A stretch of DNA of 6,226 bases, taken from an uncultured Bacilli bacterium (GTDB lineage Bacteria; Bacillota_I; Bacilli_A; RF39; UBA660). Within the stretch, counting starts at the first letter, position 1. The number at the start of each line of letters is the position of its first letter. Shown piece after piece: positions 1 through 5,560 of this stretch. The stretch spans positions 1 to 6,226 of the forward strand of contig CANQHK010000070.1 of assembly GCA_947623645.1 (NCBI GenBank), written 5' to 3'. The notes under the pieces are model-generated. The model ran no database searches and was not told where the DNA came from. It saw only the letters and a program-made list of their open reading frames with translations. A program made the position numbers and the translations under genes.

Positions 1-104
1 GAGTTAGTTCATATGAATTATCAGAATATTTACCACCTGAAATTTTAAAAGAATTACCAACTGAAGAAGAATTAAATTTACATATCGATTTAGAAAATGA
101 ATAG
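1..104 (+). CDS. C-terminal end of a DUF1016 (YhcG-like) PD-(D/E)XK protein, partial
   Basis: Frame 3 is open from the left edge to TAG at 102-104 and gives 33 residues, including SSYELSEYLPPEILKELPT and the end LHIDLENE. This resembles the extreme C-terminus of DUF1016/YhcG proteins, where a 'gVSxYELxxxLPexLkxxLPTxEEl' strand and helix close the nuclease-like domain. The catalytic core lies outside the window, so activity cannot be judged. DUF1016 proteins are predicted nucleases often found in restriction-modification and defence islands. The stop is followed in the same frame by a headless Bro-N fragment. It is a different subtype from the DUF1016 gene at the right end, which closes with ASKYQLYLPTEKELAFEIE. 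The family call rests on a short tail and could be wrong. Confidence 0.6.
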   Translation, partial: VSSYELSEYLPPEILKELPTEEELNLHIDLENE

Positions 105-689
105 TGTCATTTTGGACTAAAGAGAGAACCCTTTAAATTATGGCTTGCTAATCTCGAAAGTGAAAGAGTTGATGAAACATTTGATCCTGCCTTAGCAATT
201 GATAGAGCAATTACTGTATATAAGCAAAAAGGATATAACGATGCATGGATAGAAAAACGAATAAAAGGAATTTTTCGTCGAAATCAATTAACAGAAACGT
301 GGAAAGCAGGAGGAATCAACGAACCGTTAGAATATGCTATTCTTACCAATGAAATATATAAAACCTGGTCTGGAATGAAGGCCAGTGAATACAAAACATT
401 CAAAGGAATTCGTAAAGAATCCTTAAGAGACAACATGAGTGATTTAGAAGTTCTTCTAACAGACATTGGAGAAACAGCAGCCAAAGAATTAGCGAAAAAA
501 TATAATCCACAAGGACTAGAGCAAAACAAAGAAATTGCTAAACGAGGAGGAAAAATTGCAAAAAACACAAGAGATGATTTAGAAAGAGAATTAAATGAAA
601 CAATTATCTCTCCAAAAAACAACATAGGATTAAGATATCTTGAAGATAAAGAAGAAATAAAAAAATTGAACAAAGATGAATTGCTATAA
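105..689 (+). pseudogene. Bro-N / DinD-like phage antirepressor family protein, N-terminally truncated
   Basis: Frame 3 stays open from just after the TAG at 102-104 to TAA at 687-689 (194 codons). It carries the typical C-terminal half of Bro-N-domain proteins: EPFKLWLANLESERVDE, then a DRAITVYKQKGY helix, EKRIKGI, EYAILTNEIYKTWSG, KASEYKTFKGIRKESLRDNM, and the glycine-rich end EQNKEIAKRGGKIAKNTRDDLE. The N-terminal Bro-N DNA-binding domain (about 100 residues) is missing. No ATG, GTG or TTG occurs in frame before ATG 375, which lies inside a conserved motif without a convincing ribosome binding site. A 104-residue product from ATG 375 is possible but would be only a tail. Intact relatives are phage or mobile-element regulators. 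I infer a deletion that fused the end of a DUF1016 gene to this tail. Confidence 0.8.
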
Positions 690-727
690 GTACTAACGAT
701 TTTTCTCGATAGTACTTTCTTTATTAT
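689..727 (+). terminator. Rho-independent terminator after the Bro-N fragment
   Basis: An 11-bp stem with one mismatch is formed by AGTACTAACGA (689-699) and TCGATAGTACT (706-716). The loop is six bases (TTTTTC), and a T-rich run (TTCTTTATTATTTT) follows. The stem starts on the last base of the stop codon of the Bro-N fragment, the expected place for the terminator of the ancestral gene. Confidence 0.75.
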
Positions 728-738
728 TTTAGTAACAC

Positions 739-744
739 TATAAT
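739..744 (+). promoter_or_regulatory. Candidate -10 box for the KilA-N relic
   Basis: A perfect TATAAT lies 43 bases upstream of ATG 787. With 17-bp spacing the -35 would be TTTCTT at 716-721, a poor match, so the promoter would be weak or activator-dependent. The palindrome at 746-757 covers the expected transcription start. Confidence 0.35.
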
Positions 745-745
745 C

Positions 746-757
746 TTGGTATACCAA
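746..757. promoter_or_regulatory. 12-bp perfect palindrome, operator-like
   Basis: TTGGTATACCAA is a perfect 12-bp palindrome. It begins one base after the TATAAT box and ends 14 bases before the ribosome binding site of the KilA-N relic. The position suits a repressor site that blocks transcription initiation. No repressor gene is visible here, so its regulator is unknown. Confidence 0.4.
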
Positions 758-786
758 TAAAAAATTTACGCTAGAAGGAGATTTAA

Positions 787-1062
787 ATGATGAATAGTAA
801 TTTTTACACAATAATAAATGTAATAATGACGTTAAAGTAACGAGAATAGAAGATGAAGATTATATTTCTTTGACAGATTTAATAAAATATAAAAATGCAA
901 AAAACCATCTAATGTAATAGTAATTTTGATACTATAGAATTTTTGGAATTATGGGAAGATCTTAGTAATGAAGATTTTAATTCAGTGGAATTCCGCCGAA
1001 TTAAAATGAAAGCTCCAAAAAAAATCTTTTACAATGACTCTAGTCAATTCAACTTGTTATAA
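787..1062 (+). pseudogene. KilA-N domain protein, broken by frameshifts and small deletions
   Basis: A strong ribosome binding site (AGAAGGAG, 773-780) precedes ATG 787 by six bases, but that frame stops at 838-840 after 17 codons. The KilA-N signature resumes in another frame from about 822: NNDVKVTRIEDEDYISLTDL then IKYKNAKN. It breaks again near 901-930, where the usual 'NW.RNR' segment is mostly lost. From 931 a third frame gives DTIEFLELWEDLSNEDFNS followed by VEFRRIKMKAPKKIF, ending in TAA at 1060-1062. KilA-N is a DNA-binding domain of phage regulators and antirepressors. The normal 'Y.I..R...GGT.AH.DIA..FA.W' second half is absent, so the gene is dead and truncated. The family call is strong because both conserved blocks appear in the right order. 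Confidence 0.8.
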
Positions 1063-1136
1063 AAGCATATATAACATTTTTAGTAATCGCTCTAATGACG
1101 AAGCTGTTCGAACTTTTCAAAATTGATATATAGAAA

Positions 1137-1301
1137 TCAATCGAAAAATTGTTTTTTTGTCGTTACAAAGGAATCATCCTTTTTATTACTTTTTGATTTT
1201 ATTTTTCTATAAATAGGACATTCTTTGTTTCTAACTCTATTTCTATCTCTAATAACAGCTTGCCATTCGTATTCTTTTGTACACTTCCACAAAACTTGTT
1301 T
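1137..1301 (-). pseudogene. Remnant of a zinc-ribbon (DUF4379-like) repeat protein
   Basis: Read on the minus strand from 1301 to the TGA at 1139-1137, a short frame gives VLWKCTKEYEWQAVIRDRN, then RVRNKECPIYRKIK. This resembles the 'WWKC..GHeWeA.i..R..g.gCPyC' treble-clef repeats of DUF4379-type zinc-ribbon proteins found beside nucleases and mobile elements. Only WKC, the E-W-x-A core and CP-x-Y survive. The GH pair and the last Cys are replaced, and a stop lies just upstream at 1304. It has no start codon and no ribosome binding site. An overlapping 38-codon frame from ATG 1315 covers the same bases and is the alternative reading. The call is tentative because it rests on a handful of residues. 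Confidence 0.35.
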
Positions 1302-1324
1302 TCAATCAATTTCATTAAATTATT

Positions 1325-2170
1325 TTACCTTTCAGACTTTTCATATATTTGTATTAAATAATTTAAAAATGCTGAACACGAAACTAACATATACTTTGCT
1401 TCTTCAAATGTTGTATTTTCATCAATTCCATTATTATGTCTTATACCACTTTTATCCGATGTATATCCATATAGGGACGAATAGGCACTTTTCATAGCAC
1501 CATGAATTTTCCAACCATTTTTTTCCAATTGATTTAAAGCATCTCCTAAAGTGGAATTTTTAGATTCAAGTATTATATTACACATAGCTTCTATAGCAGA
1601 AATTGATTCTTTTACAGAATTCGAATAGTCTGGATTTTCTCTATTATAAAGATGTGATAAAGCCTTAGAAATACATTTACTGCATGCATTATATTTAGTA
1701 TTTATTGCTTCTTCAACTTCATTAATTTCTTCTTTACTTATAATATCTGTTATTTTTTTATCTATAAATCTGTATCCAACACATTCTTTTTCAAAAAGGT
1801 CATTGAAAGCTTGATATACTTCATAATCAAATGCTTTATGACTATACCAATTTAGAAATACTTCCAAAAATGAAAATATATCTGAGTATGTCCAATCTTT
1901 TTTAATCCCATCTACAATAACCCTTCTCTTGCTACTTTTGAACTCCGGAATCTCATCACTAGTAACATAAAAAATATATTTAAAAATATATTCATAAGCA
2001 TCATCCATTATATGCCTACTTATACATATATCTTCTATAATATCATAAAGATTAACAATAGAATTTCTAGTTCTTTCATCTAAGCCATCTTTTTGAATAA
2101 TGGTATTAATTTTACTGATGCCATTTCTATCTGAAAAAGATTCTCTTACTTTTGGTTTAAATGTAATCAT
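1325..2170 (-). CDS. AbiJ-like abortive infection protein (AbiJ_NTD4 plus C-terminal HEPN-like domain)
   Basis: The protein has 281 residues and appears intact. The N-terminal half (about 1-140) matches AbiJ_NTD4-type domains, ending in VGYRFIDKKITDI followed by SKEEINEVEEAI. The C-terminal half carries the conserved AbiJ block: NPDYSNSVKESISAIEAMC (179-197), TLGDALNQLEKNGWKIHGAM (207-226), LYGYTSDKSGIRH (233-245) and EEAKYMLVSCSAFLNYL (256-272). AbiJ proteins cause abortive infection in lactococci, and this C-terminal fold has been grouped with HEPN domains. I see the family's GIRH but no clear canonical RX4-6H RNase motif, so an RNase role is inference. ATG 2170 is preferred over TTG 2188 because GGAAGTGA lies 5 bases upstream of the ATG. 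The gene is monocistronic, between two pseudogenes, with its own promoter candidate. It is probably a solitary anti-phage gene. Confidence 0.85.
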   Translation of the reverse strand: MITFKPKVRESFSDRNGISKINTIIQKDGLDERTRNSIVNLYDIIEDICISRHIMDDAYEYIFKYIFYVTSDEIPEFKSSKRRVIVDGIKKDWTYSDIFSFLEVFLNWYSHKAFDYEVYQAFNDLFEKECVGYRFIDKKITDIISKEEINEVEEAINTKYNACSKCISKALSHLYNRENPDYSNSVKESISAIEAMCNIILESKNSTLGDALNQLEKNGWKIHGAMKSAYSSLYGYTSDKSGIRHNNGIDENTTFEEAKYMLVSCSAFLNYLIQIYEKSER

Positions 2171-2175
2171 ATCAA

Positions 2176-2183
2176 TCACTTCC
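2176..2183 (-). promoter_or_regulatory. Ribosome binding site deciding the AbiJ start
   Basis: Minus-strand GGAAGTGA ends five bases before ATG 2170. It lies inside the coding frame of the alternative TTG start at 2188, so it argues that translation begins at ATG 2170. Confidence 0.6.
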
Positions 2184-2245
2184 AACAATATTTTATCATA
2201 AAATAGTATTTTTTTCGAGACATTAAGGTAATATGTGCTAAATTA

Positions 2246-2274
2246 TTATTAATGATTGATATTTTATATATCAA
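2246..2274 (-). promoter_or_regulatory. Candidate promoter with overlapping inverted repeat for the AbiJ gene
   Basis: On the minus strand, TTGATA (2274-2269) is followed after 17 bases by TAATAA (2251-2246), giving a predicted start near 2239 and a leader of about 70 bases. The -35 lies in a perfect 7-bp inverted repeat, TTGATAT-ATAAA-ATATCAA (2274-2256), which also covers part of the spacer. A protein bound there would compete with RNA polymerase. The region is very AT-rich, so a chance match is possible. Confidence 0.35.
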
Positions 2275-2289
2275 ATCTTTATGAGTGAA

Positions 2290-2312
2290 AATTGTAGATA
2301 TCTTCCACAATT
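2290..2312. repeat. Short inverted repeat upstream of the AbiJ promoter
   Basis: AATTGT (2290-2295) and ACAATT (2307-2312) flank 11 bases that contain the palindrome AGATATCT (2296-2303). It lies between the end of the recombinase-like relic (2340) and the candidate AbiJ promoter (2246-2274). It may be a weak hairpin after the upstream gene or a second protein site. No T-run follows on either strand, so it is not a standard terminator. Confidence 0.3.
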
Positions 2313-2339
2313 GCTCTATTTATATTTTAGTCAAACTTT

Positions 2340-2646
2340 TTAGTTCAATTTTTTTATGTCAAAACGAGCTATAATCAAAAAGTGATTAAATACATTGATA
2401 AAATTTGCTACTATTTCTTTAAGAAAATTTGGAAAGGCCCAAAGACATTTTTCAATAACCCCACCTATTTAAAAAAGAATAAACACTCCCAATATCTTTT
2501 TCCTTTTCAACAACTTCATAATAATTTAAATATAAATCAATATTTTCTAAATGTTTCTTGATTGTTTTTGTAGCAAGATTGTTTTCACTTAACCAAAGTT
2601 TATAATCTTGAATAATTTTTTTATTTTTCTTCGTATTCTTTTTCAT
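2340..2646 (-). pseudogene. Core-binding (SAM-like, tyrosine-recombinase N-terminal type) domain protein, frameshifted
   Basis: From ATG 2646 the frame reads MKKNTKKNKKIIQDYKLWLS, ENNLATKTIKKHLENIDLYL, NYYE, and continues to FLNRWGY before TGA at 2454-2452 (64 residues). The 'LSEKTIKKHLENVDFYIN' pattern is the core-binding fold found in tyrosine recombinases and in a family of small Firmicutes proteins. Just after FLNRW a +1 shift near 2459 restores the expected continuation: VIEKCLWAFPNFLKEIVANF then INVFNHFL, matching the family's 'W.IrKcmWaspxxlKe.xxxxkkFykfm', up to TAA at 2342-2340. No recombinase catalytic domain follows, so an active integrase is not expected. An in-frame CTG at 2667 sits at ideal distance (6 bases) from AGGAG (2678-2674) and may be a mutated ATG start. 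Function is unknown. Confidence 0.65.
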
Positions 2647-2705
2647 TTTTAACTCATAATCTTCCAGAATCGTCTCCTATTCTAACTAGTATTGATTAAA
2701 TAAAA

Positions 2706-3971
2706 TTAATTCTTTAATGTCGTAATCGGAACAACATAAACCGAATCTTCCCTTCGATATGCATATTTTCCCGCTGTTATAACCATTAAGAAAGATGGCT
2801 TGTTCACCTCATCTGTATCAACGATATTAGAAAATTTCAAAAGATTGCGAGCTGCTTCATTGATAGCATCTTCACTTCCTATTTTAACTTCCACAGCTCC
2901 CCATCTACCATCTTTTAAATGAATAATAGCATCACATTCTAAATCATTTTTATCTCGATAAAAGAAAACATCCCCATCTAAGCTTTGTGCATACACTTTT
3001 AAATCTCTCAAACATAAAGATTCAAAAATGAAACCAAAAGTCTTAAAATCTTTTAATAAATCTTTATCCGTTGCTCGAAGAGCAGCAAGTGCTATAGAAG
3101 GATCAACAAAACATCTTTTAGGACTCGTTCGGATATCGGTTTTACTTCGAAGCTTTGGACACCACGCTTCTACATCGTCTAATACATATAATTTATTCAA
3201 AGTACGAATATAATCCGTAATTGTTTTTTCTGATATTTCTGCATCATTATAAGAAGTATCCTCTTTAATGGTAGATAAATTTGCAGAGGTACAAATATTT
3301 CTTGCCAAACTTCGAAGAATCGTCCGCATCCGCTGAGGATTTCTTTCAATTCCATCCACAGACTTAATATCATTCATAATCAAAGAGTCAAAATAGTCGC
3401 GAGCGATAATTAAAGCACCTTCGTGATCAACATCAATTGCACTAGGCCATCCACCTCTGGCGCAAAAAAATGCAATATCTTCCAATTCATATTGAGAAAT
3501 TCCTTTAATATCTTTTATTCCATTGAATAAATCGCCTAAAGAAACTTCTCCCGTAGAATTACCTGATTCATATAAACTCATAGGCCGCATCAACAAACGT
3601 ATAATTCTTCCGGTACCAGTATGCATGGATTGCTCCTCCTGAGGATAAACAGAGCCCGTTAGAATATATTGATTTTTCAAACCAGTATTATCAACATCAT
3701 AACGAATAGCATCCCACAACATTGGAGCATCCTGCCACTCATCAATAAGTCTTGGTTTCTCCCCTTCCAATAAAAAATCAGGACGAGTTTTAGCAATTTC
3801 CAAATTATTTTCTCTTGTTCTGGGATTTTGTAATTCCAAAACACTTTTAGCATATTGTTTAGCTGTAGTTGATTTTCCACACCATTTAGGCCCTATAATC
3901 AATATAGCACCATAAAGTTCGAGCCGCCTTTTCAAAACATCATCTAACAATCTAGGAATATATTTTTTCAA
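2706..3971 (-). CDS. AAA_14 / DUF4143 family ATP-binding protein
   Basis: The 421-residue length is normal for this family of STAND-like ATPases with a DUF4143 C-terminus, whose cellular role is not established. Visible parts: Walker A GPKWCGKST (27-35), Walker B RLIDEWQD (74-81), a sensor-like YILTGS (102-107), the Arg-rich GRIIRLLMRPMSLYE segment (121-135), and ARGGWPSAI (171-179). A C-terminal PD-(D/E)XK-like domain follows: FGFIFESLCLRDL (312-324), then ECDAII (345-350) and EVKIG (361-365). The nuclease residues Asp347, Glu361 and Lys363 look intact. Translation starts at TTG 3971, eight bases after AGGAGG. No in-frame ATG occurs until residue 84, past both Walker motifs, so TTG is secure. 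It has its own promoter and lies downstream of a tandem repeat array. Members are often multicopy accessory genes in gut Bacillota, Bacteroidota and spirochaetes. Confidence 0.9.
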   Translation of the reverse strand: MKKYIPRLLDDVLKRRLELYGAILIIGPKWCGKSTTAKQYAKSVLELQNPRTRENNLEIAKTRPDFLLEGEKPRLIDEWQDAPMLWDAIRYDVDNTGLKNQYILTGSVYPQEEQSMHTGTGRIIRLLMRPMSLYESGNSTGEVSLGDLFNGIKDIKGISQYELEDIAFFCARGGWPSAIDVDHEGALIIARDYFDSLIMNDIKSVDGIERNPQRMRTILRSLARNICTSANLSTIKEDTSYNDAEISEKTITDYIRTLNKLYVLDDVEAWCPKLRSKTDIRTSPKRCFVDPSIALAALRATDKDLLKDFKTFGFIFESLCLRDLKVYAQSLDGDVFFYRDKNDLECDAIIHLKDGRWGAVEVKIGSEDAINEAARNLLKFSNIVDTDEVNKPSFLMVITAGKYAYRREDSVYVVPITTLKN

Positions 3972-3979
3972 TTCAAATT

Positions 3980-3985
3980 CCTCCT
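3980..3985 (-). promoter_or_regulatory. Ribosome binding site for the TTG start of the DUF4143 ATPase
   Basis: A perfect AGGAGG on the minus strand ends eight bases before TTG 3971. It decides this non-ATG start, since no other in-frame start codon lies near it. Confidence 0.8.
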
Positions 3986-3993
3986 TTTCATAA

Positions 3994-4022
3994 AGTATAT
4001 CATATACCAGAAAAAATGTCTA
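3994..4022 (-). promoter_or_regulatory. Promoter of the DUF4143 ATPase
   Basis: On the minus strand, TAGACA (-35, 4022-4017) is separated by exactly 17 bases from TATACT (-10, 3999-3994). This is a good housekeeping sigma-factor match. The predicted start near 3987 leaves a very short leader that just includes the AGGAGG. The 23-bp tandem repeats begin 11 bases upstream of the -35. Confidence 0.6.
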
Positions 4023-4033
4023 TACAAAGTTCT

Positions 4034-4088
4034 GAGTTTGGCGCTATTTTACTTCCGAGTTTGGCGCTATTTTACTTCCGAGTTTGGC
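4034..4088. repeat. 23-bp tandem repeat, 2.4 copies
   Basis: Two identical 23-bp units (4034-4056 and 4057-4079) begin GAGTTTGGCGC, continue TATTT and end TACTTCC. A partial third copy, GAGTTTGGC, occupies 4080-4088 before the sequence diverges. The GGCGC core stands out in this AT-rich background. The array lies between the nth stop codon and the ATPase promoter and is outside any gene. It could be a set of protein-binding sites upstream of the promoter, or the edge of a mobile or duplicated cassette that carries the ATPase. Confidence 0.9.
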
Positions 4089-4148
4089 ACCAACGTTTCC
4101 TATAATTTTTTTAGTAATGAAATTCTTCCAGTAAAAAGAAAGTACCAA

Positions 4149-4799
4149 CTATTTTCTAGCCAGCACTTTCTTTTTCTTCTTTGTTTCACGACAAAAATCT
4201 TTTAACTTACAATTTTCACAATCCGGTTTTATTGCTTTACAATGATATCTTCCAAAAAAAATCAATTGATGATGTCTTTTGACCCAACATTCTTTTTTAA
4301 AACTTTTTTGTAATTTTTTCTCAACTTCCAAAACACTATCATCATCTTTTGCAAGCATCAGTCTCTTGCTAACTCTTTCGACATGAGTATCCACTGCAAT
4401 AGCAGGTTCCACTCCAAGTTCGCCCAAAACAACATTGACCGTTTTTCTTCCAACTCCAGGAAGAGATTCCAATTCTTTTCGATCATAAGGCATCTTACCA
4501 TCAAACTCATCGACAAGAATCGTTGCAATTTCTTTTAAAAACAAAGCCTTCTTATGATATGTTCCTATTTCTTTAATAATTTTTTCTAAATCAGAAACAG
4601 ATGCACCTTTTAATTTTTCTAAAGTATCATATTTTTGAAATAAAACATGTGTTACTTGATTCACTCTTTTATCCGTTGTTTGAGCACTTAACATAACCGC
4701 AAGCAGCAACTCATAATCCTTTGTATAATGAAGCTCACAATAAGCATCCGGATACAACTCTTCTAAATAATTTTCAATTCTTTCTACTTTAAGACTCAT
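4149..4799 (-). CDS. nth: Endonuclease III (DNA glycosylase/AP lyase)
   Basis: This 216-residue base-excision-repair enzyme removes oxidised pyrimidines and cleaves abasic sites. All family landmarks are present: LLAVMLSAQTTD (32-43), the helix-hairpin-helix LPGVGRKT (113-120) with catalytic Lys119, VDTHV (136-140) with catalytic Asp137, and an iron-sulfur loop C-x6-C-x2-C-x5-C (Cys187, 194, 197, 203). The length matches Bacillus Nth (about 219). ATG 4799 is preferred over the upstream ATGs at 4805 and 4808 because GGAAG (4813-4809) lies nine bases before it, and MSLKVERIENYL is the natural beginning. The start overlaps the end of dnaD by 11 bases, so translation is probably coupled. The last residues (KKKKKVLARK) form a basic tail. 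In Bacillus ypoC usually follows; here accessory DNA does. Confidence 0.96.
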   Translation of the reverse strand: MSLKVERIENYLEELYPDAYCELHYTKDYELLLAVMLSAQTTDKRVNQVTHVLFQKYDTLEKLKGASVSDLEKIIKEIGTYHKKALFLKEIATILVDEFDGKMPYDRKELESLPGVGRKTVNVVLGELGVEPAIAVDTHVERVSKRLMLAKDDDSVLEVEKKLQKSFKKECWVKRHHQLIFFGRYHCKAIKPDCENCKLKDFCRETKKKKKVLARK

Positions 4800-5472
4800 C
4801 TTCATCATCTTCCAACCAATTATAATCAAAAACTTCTTTTTTTGAAGAACCCTTAGGAGAAGAATTTTTCTCTTTCCATTTTTCCCTACTCTTTACAACA
4901 TCTTCTTTTGTTTTATAACCTTTCTTCCCCCACTCATATAAAATCTTATCCATATATCGTAAATTATTAACTCCATTAAATACAGCCTCCTTCAAAGCCT
5001 CATGAATTAACTCTTCCGATATGTTACTTTCTACCCAAGCACCAATAATTTCATACTCGATAGAGCTCAAAGTTCTACCGAACTCTTTTTGAATCATATC
5101 ATAAATCGTAGTATCCTCCGTATCTTCCTCTTCATTGATATGACCAATCACATCTTGTAATACCTGATTCCAAAAAGATTCCAAAGAAATCCATTCTTCG
5201 CGAACTCCCTGACTATTTTTAATAACTTCTACTTGAAGAAACTTTTTATCACTAAGAGATTCTATTTTTTCCATCACTTCTTCTAAGTTTTTCCCCAAAT
5301 CTTTTTGAATCGAAACCGGATCGAACAAAAACTTTTCTCCCCGTTCAACCAAATACATTAGAAAAATAAATTCTTCCTCATCCAATTGAAACTTTTCTTT
5401 TTCACGGTATAAATAAAGAGGGATAGAAATTGTTCTAGATTGAAGAATTTCTTGTAAATACTTAGTTTTCAT
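4789..5472 (-). CDS. dnaD: DnaD domain replication-initiation protein
   Basis: The protein has 227 residues. DnaD helps DnaB and DnaI load the replicative helicase at oriC and at restart sites (established for Bacillus subtilis). The N-terminal winged-helix oligomerisation domain spans roughly 1-105 (SIPLYLYREKEKFQLDEEEF near 16-35). An acidic linker, NEEEDTEDTT, follows at 113-122, and the C-terminal DnaB_2 domain begins at FGRTLSSIEYEII (131-143). It includes the signature NLRYMDKILYEWGKKGYKT (170-188). The end carries the typical DYNWLE motif and then an acidic DDEDES. ATG 5472 is chosen because AGGAGG lies six bases upstream. The TTG 5493 frame start would place that site inside the gene. 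It is followed directly by nth, the classical Bacillus order; asnS, often upstream in relatives, is replaced by a DUF1016 gene. Confidence 0.93.
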   Translation of the reverse strand: MKTKYLQEILQSRTISIPLYLYREKEKFQLDEEEFIFLMYLVERGEKFLFDPVSIQKDLGKNLEEVMEKIESLSDKKFLQVEVIKNSQGVREEWISLESFWNQVLQDVIGHINEEEDTEDTTIYDMIQKEFGRTLSSIEYEIIGAWVESNISEELIHEALKEAVFNGVNNLRYMDKILYEWGKKGYKTKEDVVKSREKWKEKNSSPKGSSKKEVFDYNWLEDDEDES

Positions 5473-5491
5473 AAAAGCCCTCCTTTTCAAC

Positions 5492-5497
5492 ATTATA
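5492..5497 (-). promoter_or_regulatory. Candidate -10 box for dnaD-nth
   Basis: A perfect minus-strand TATAAT lies 19 bases upstream of the dnaD ATG. With 17-bp spacing the -35 is CTGTTT (5520-5515), a weak match, and the leader would be only about 13 bases. The true promoter may lie in or before the DUF1016 gene upstream. Confidence 0.3.
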
Positions 5498-5560
5498 TAG
5501 ATATCATAAATAAAAAACAGATAACAAGCATTAAAAAAATTTTACTAAATAGATGCACTC

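Noticed and set aside
284..811. 175-codon open frame on the minus strand
   Set aside because: It lies opposite the Bro-N fragment and the terminator region, has a Ser/Phe/Leu-rich composition typical of an antisense shadow, and shows no recognisable domain.
1063..1136. Coding remnant after KilA-N (DEAVRTFQN then YIEINRKIV across a TGA)
   Set aside because: It looks mildly protein-like, but I recognise no family and no start or ribosome binding site is visible.
1225..1497. 90-codon open frame on the plus strand
   Set aside because: Phe/His/Tyr/Leu-rich shadow opposite the AbiJ gene's 3' end and the zinc-ribbon relic, with no family resemblance.
2452..2454. TGA read as Trp (Mycoplasma-type code) in the recombinase-like relic
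   Set aside because: Reading through TGA does not give the family continuation, while a +1 shift does. Intact genes here encode Trp with TGG.
3028..3213. 61-codon plus-strand frame within the ATPase gene
   Set aside because: Antisense shadow of a well-supported gene with intact motifs.
3677..3880. 67-codon minus-strand frame within the ATPase gene
   Set aside because: Same-strand shadow in another frame. The ATPase frame carries Walker A and B here.
4034..4088. CRISPR array
   Set aside because: The units are directly adjacent with no spacers, and no cas gene is present. It is a simple tandem repeat.
4089..4148. Terminator after nth
   Set aside because: The AT-rich stretch has no convincing stem followed by a T-run on the minus strand, so no terminator is called.
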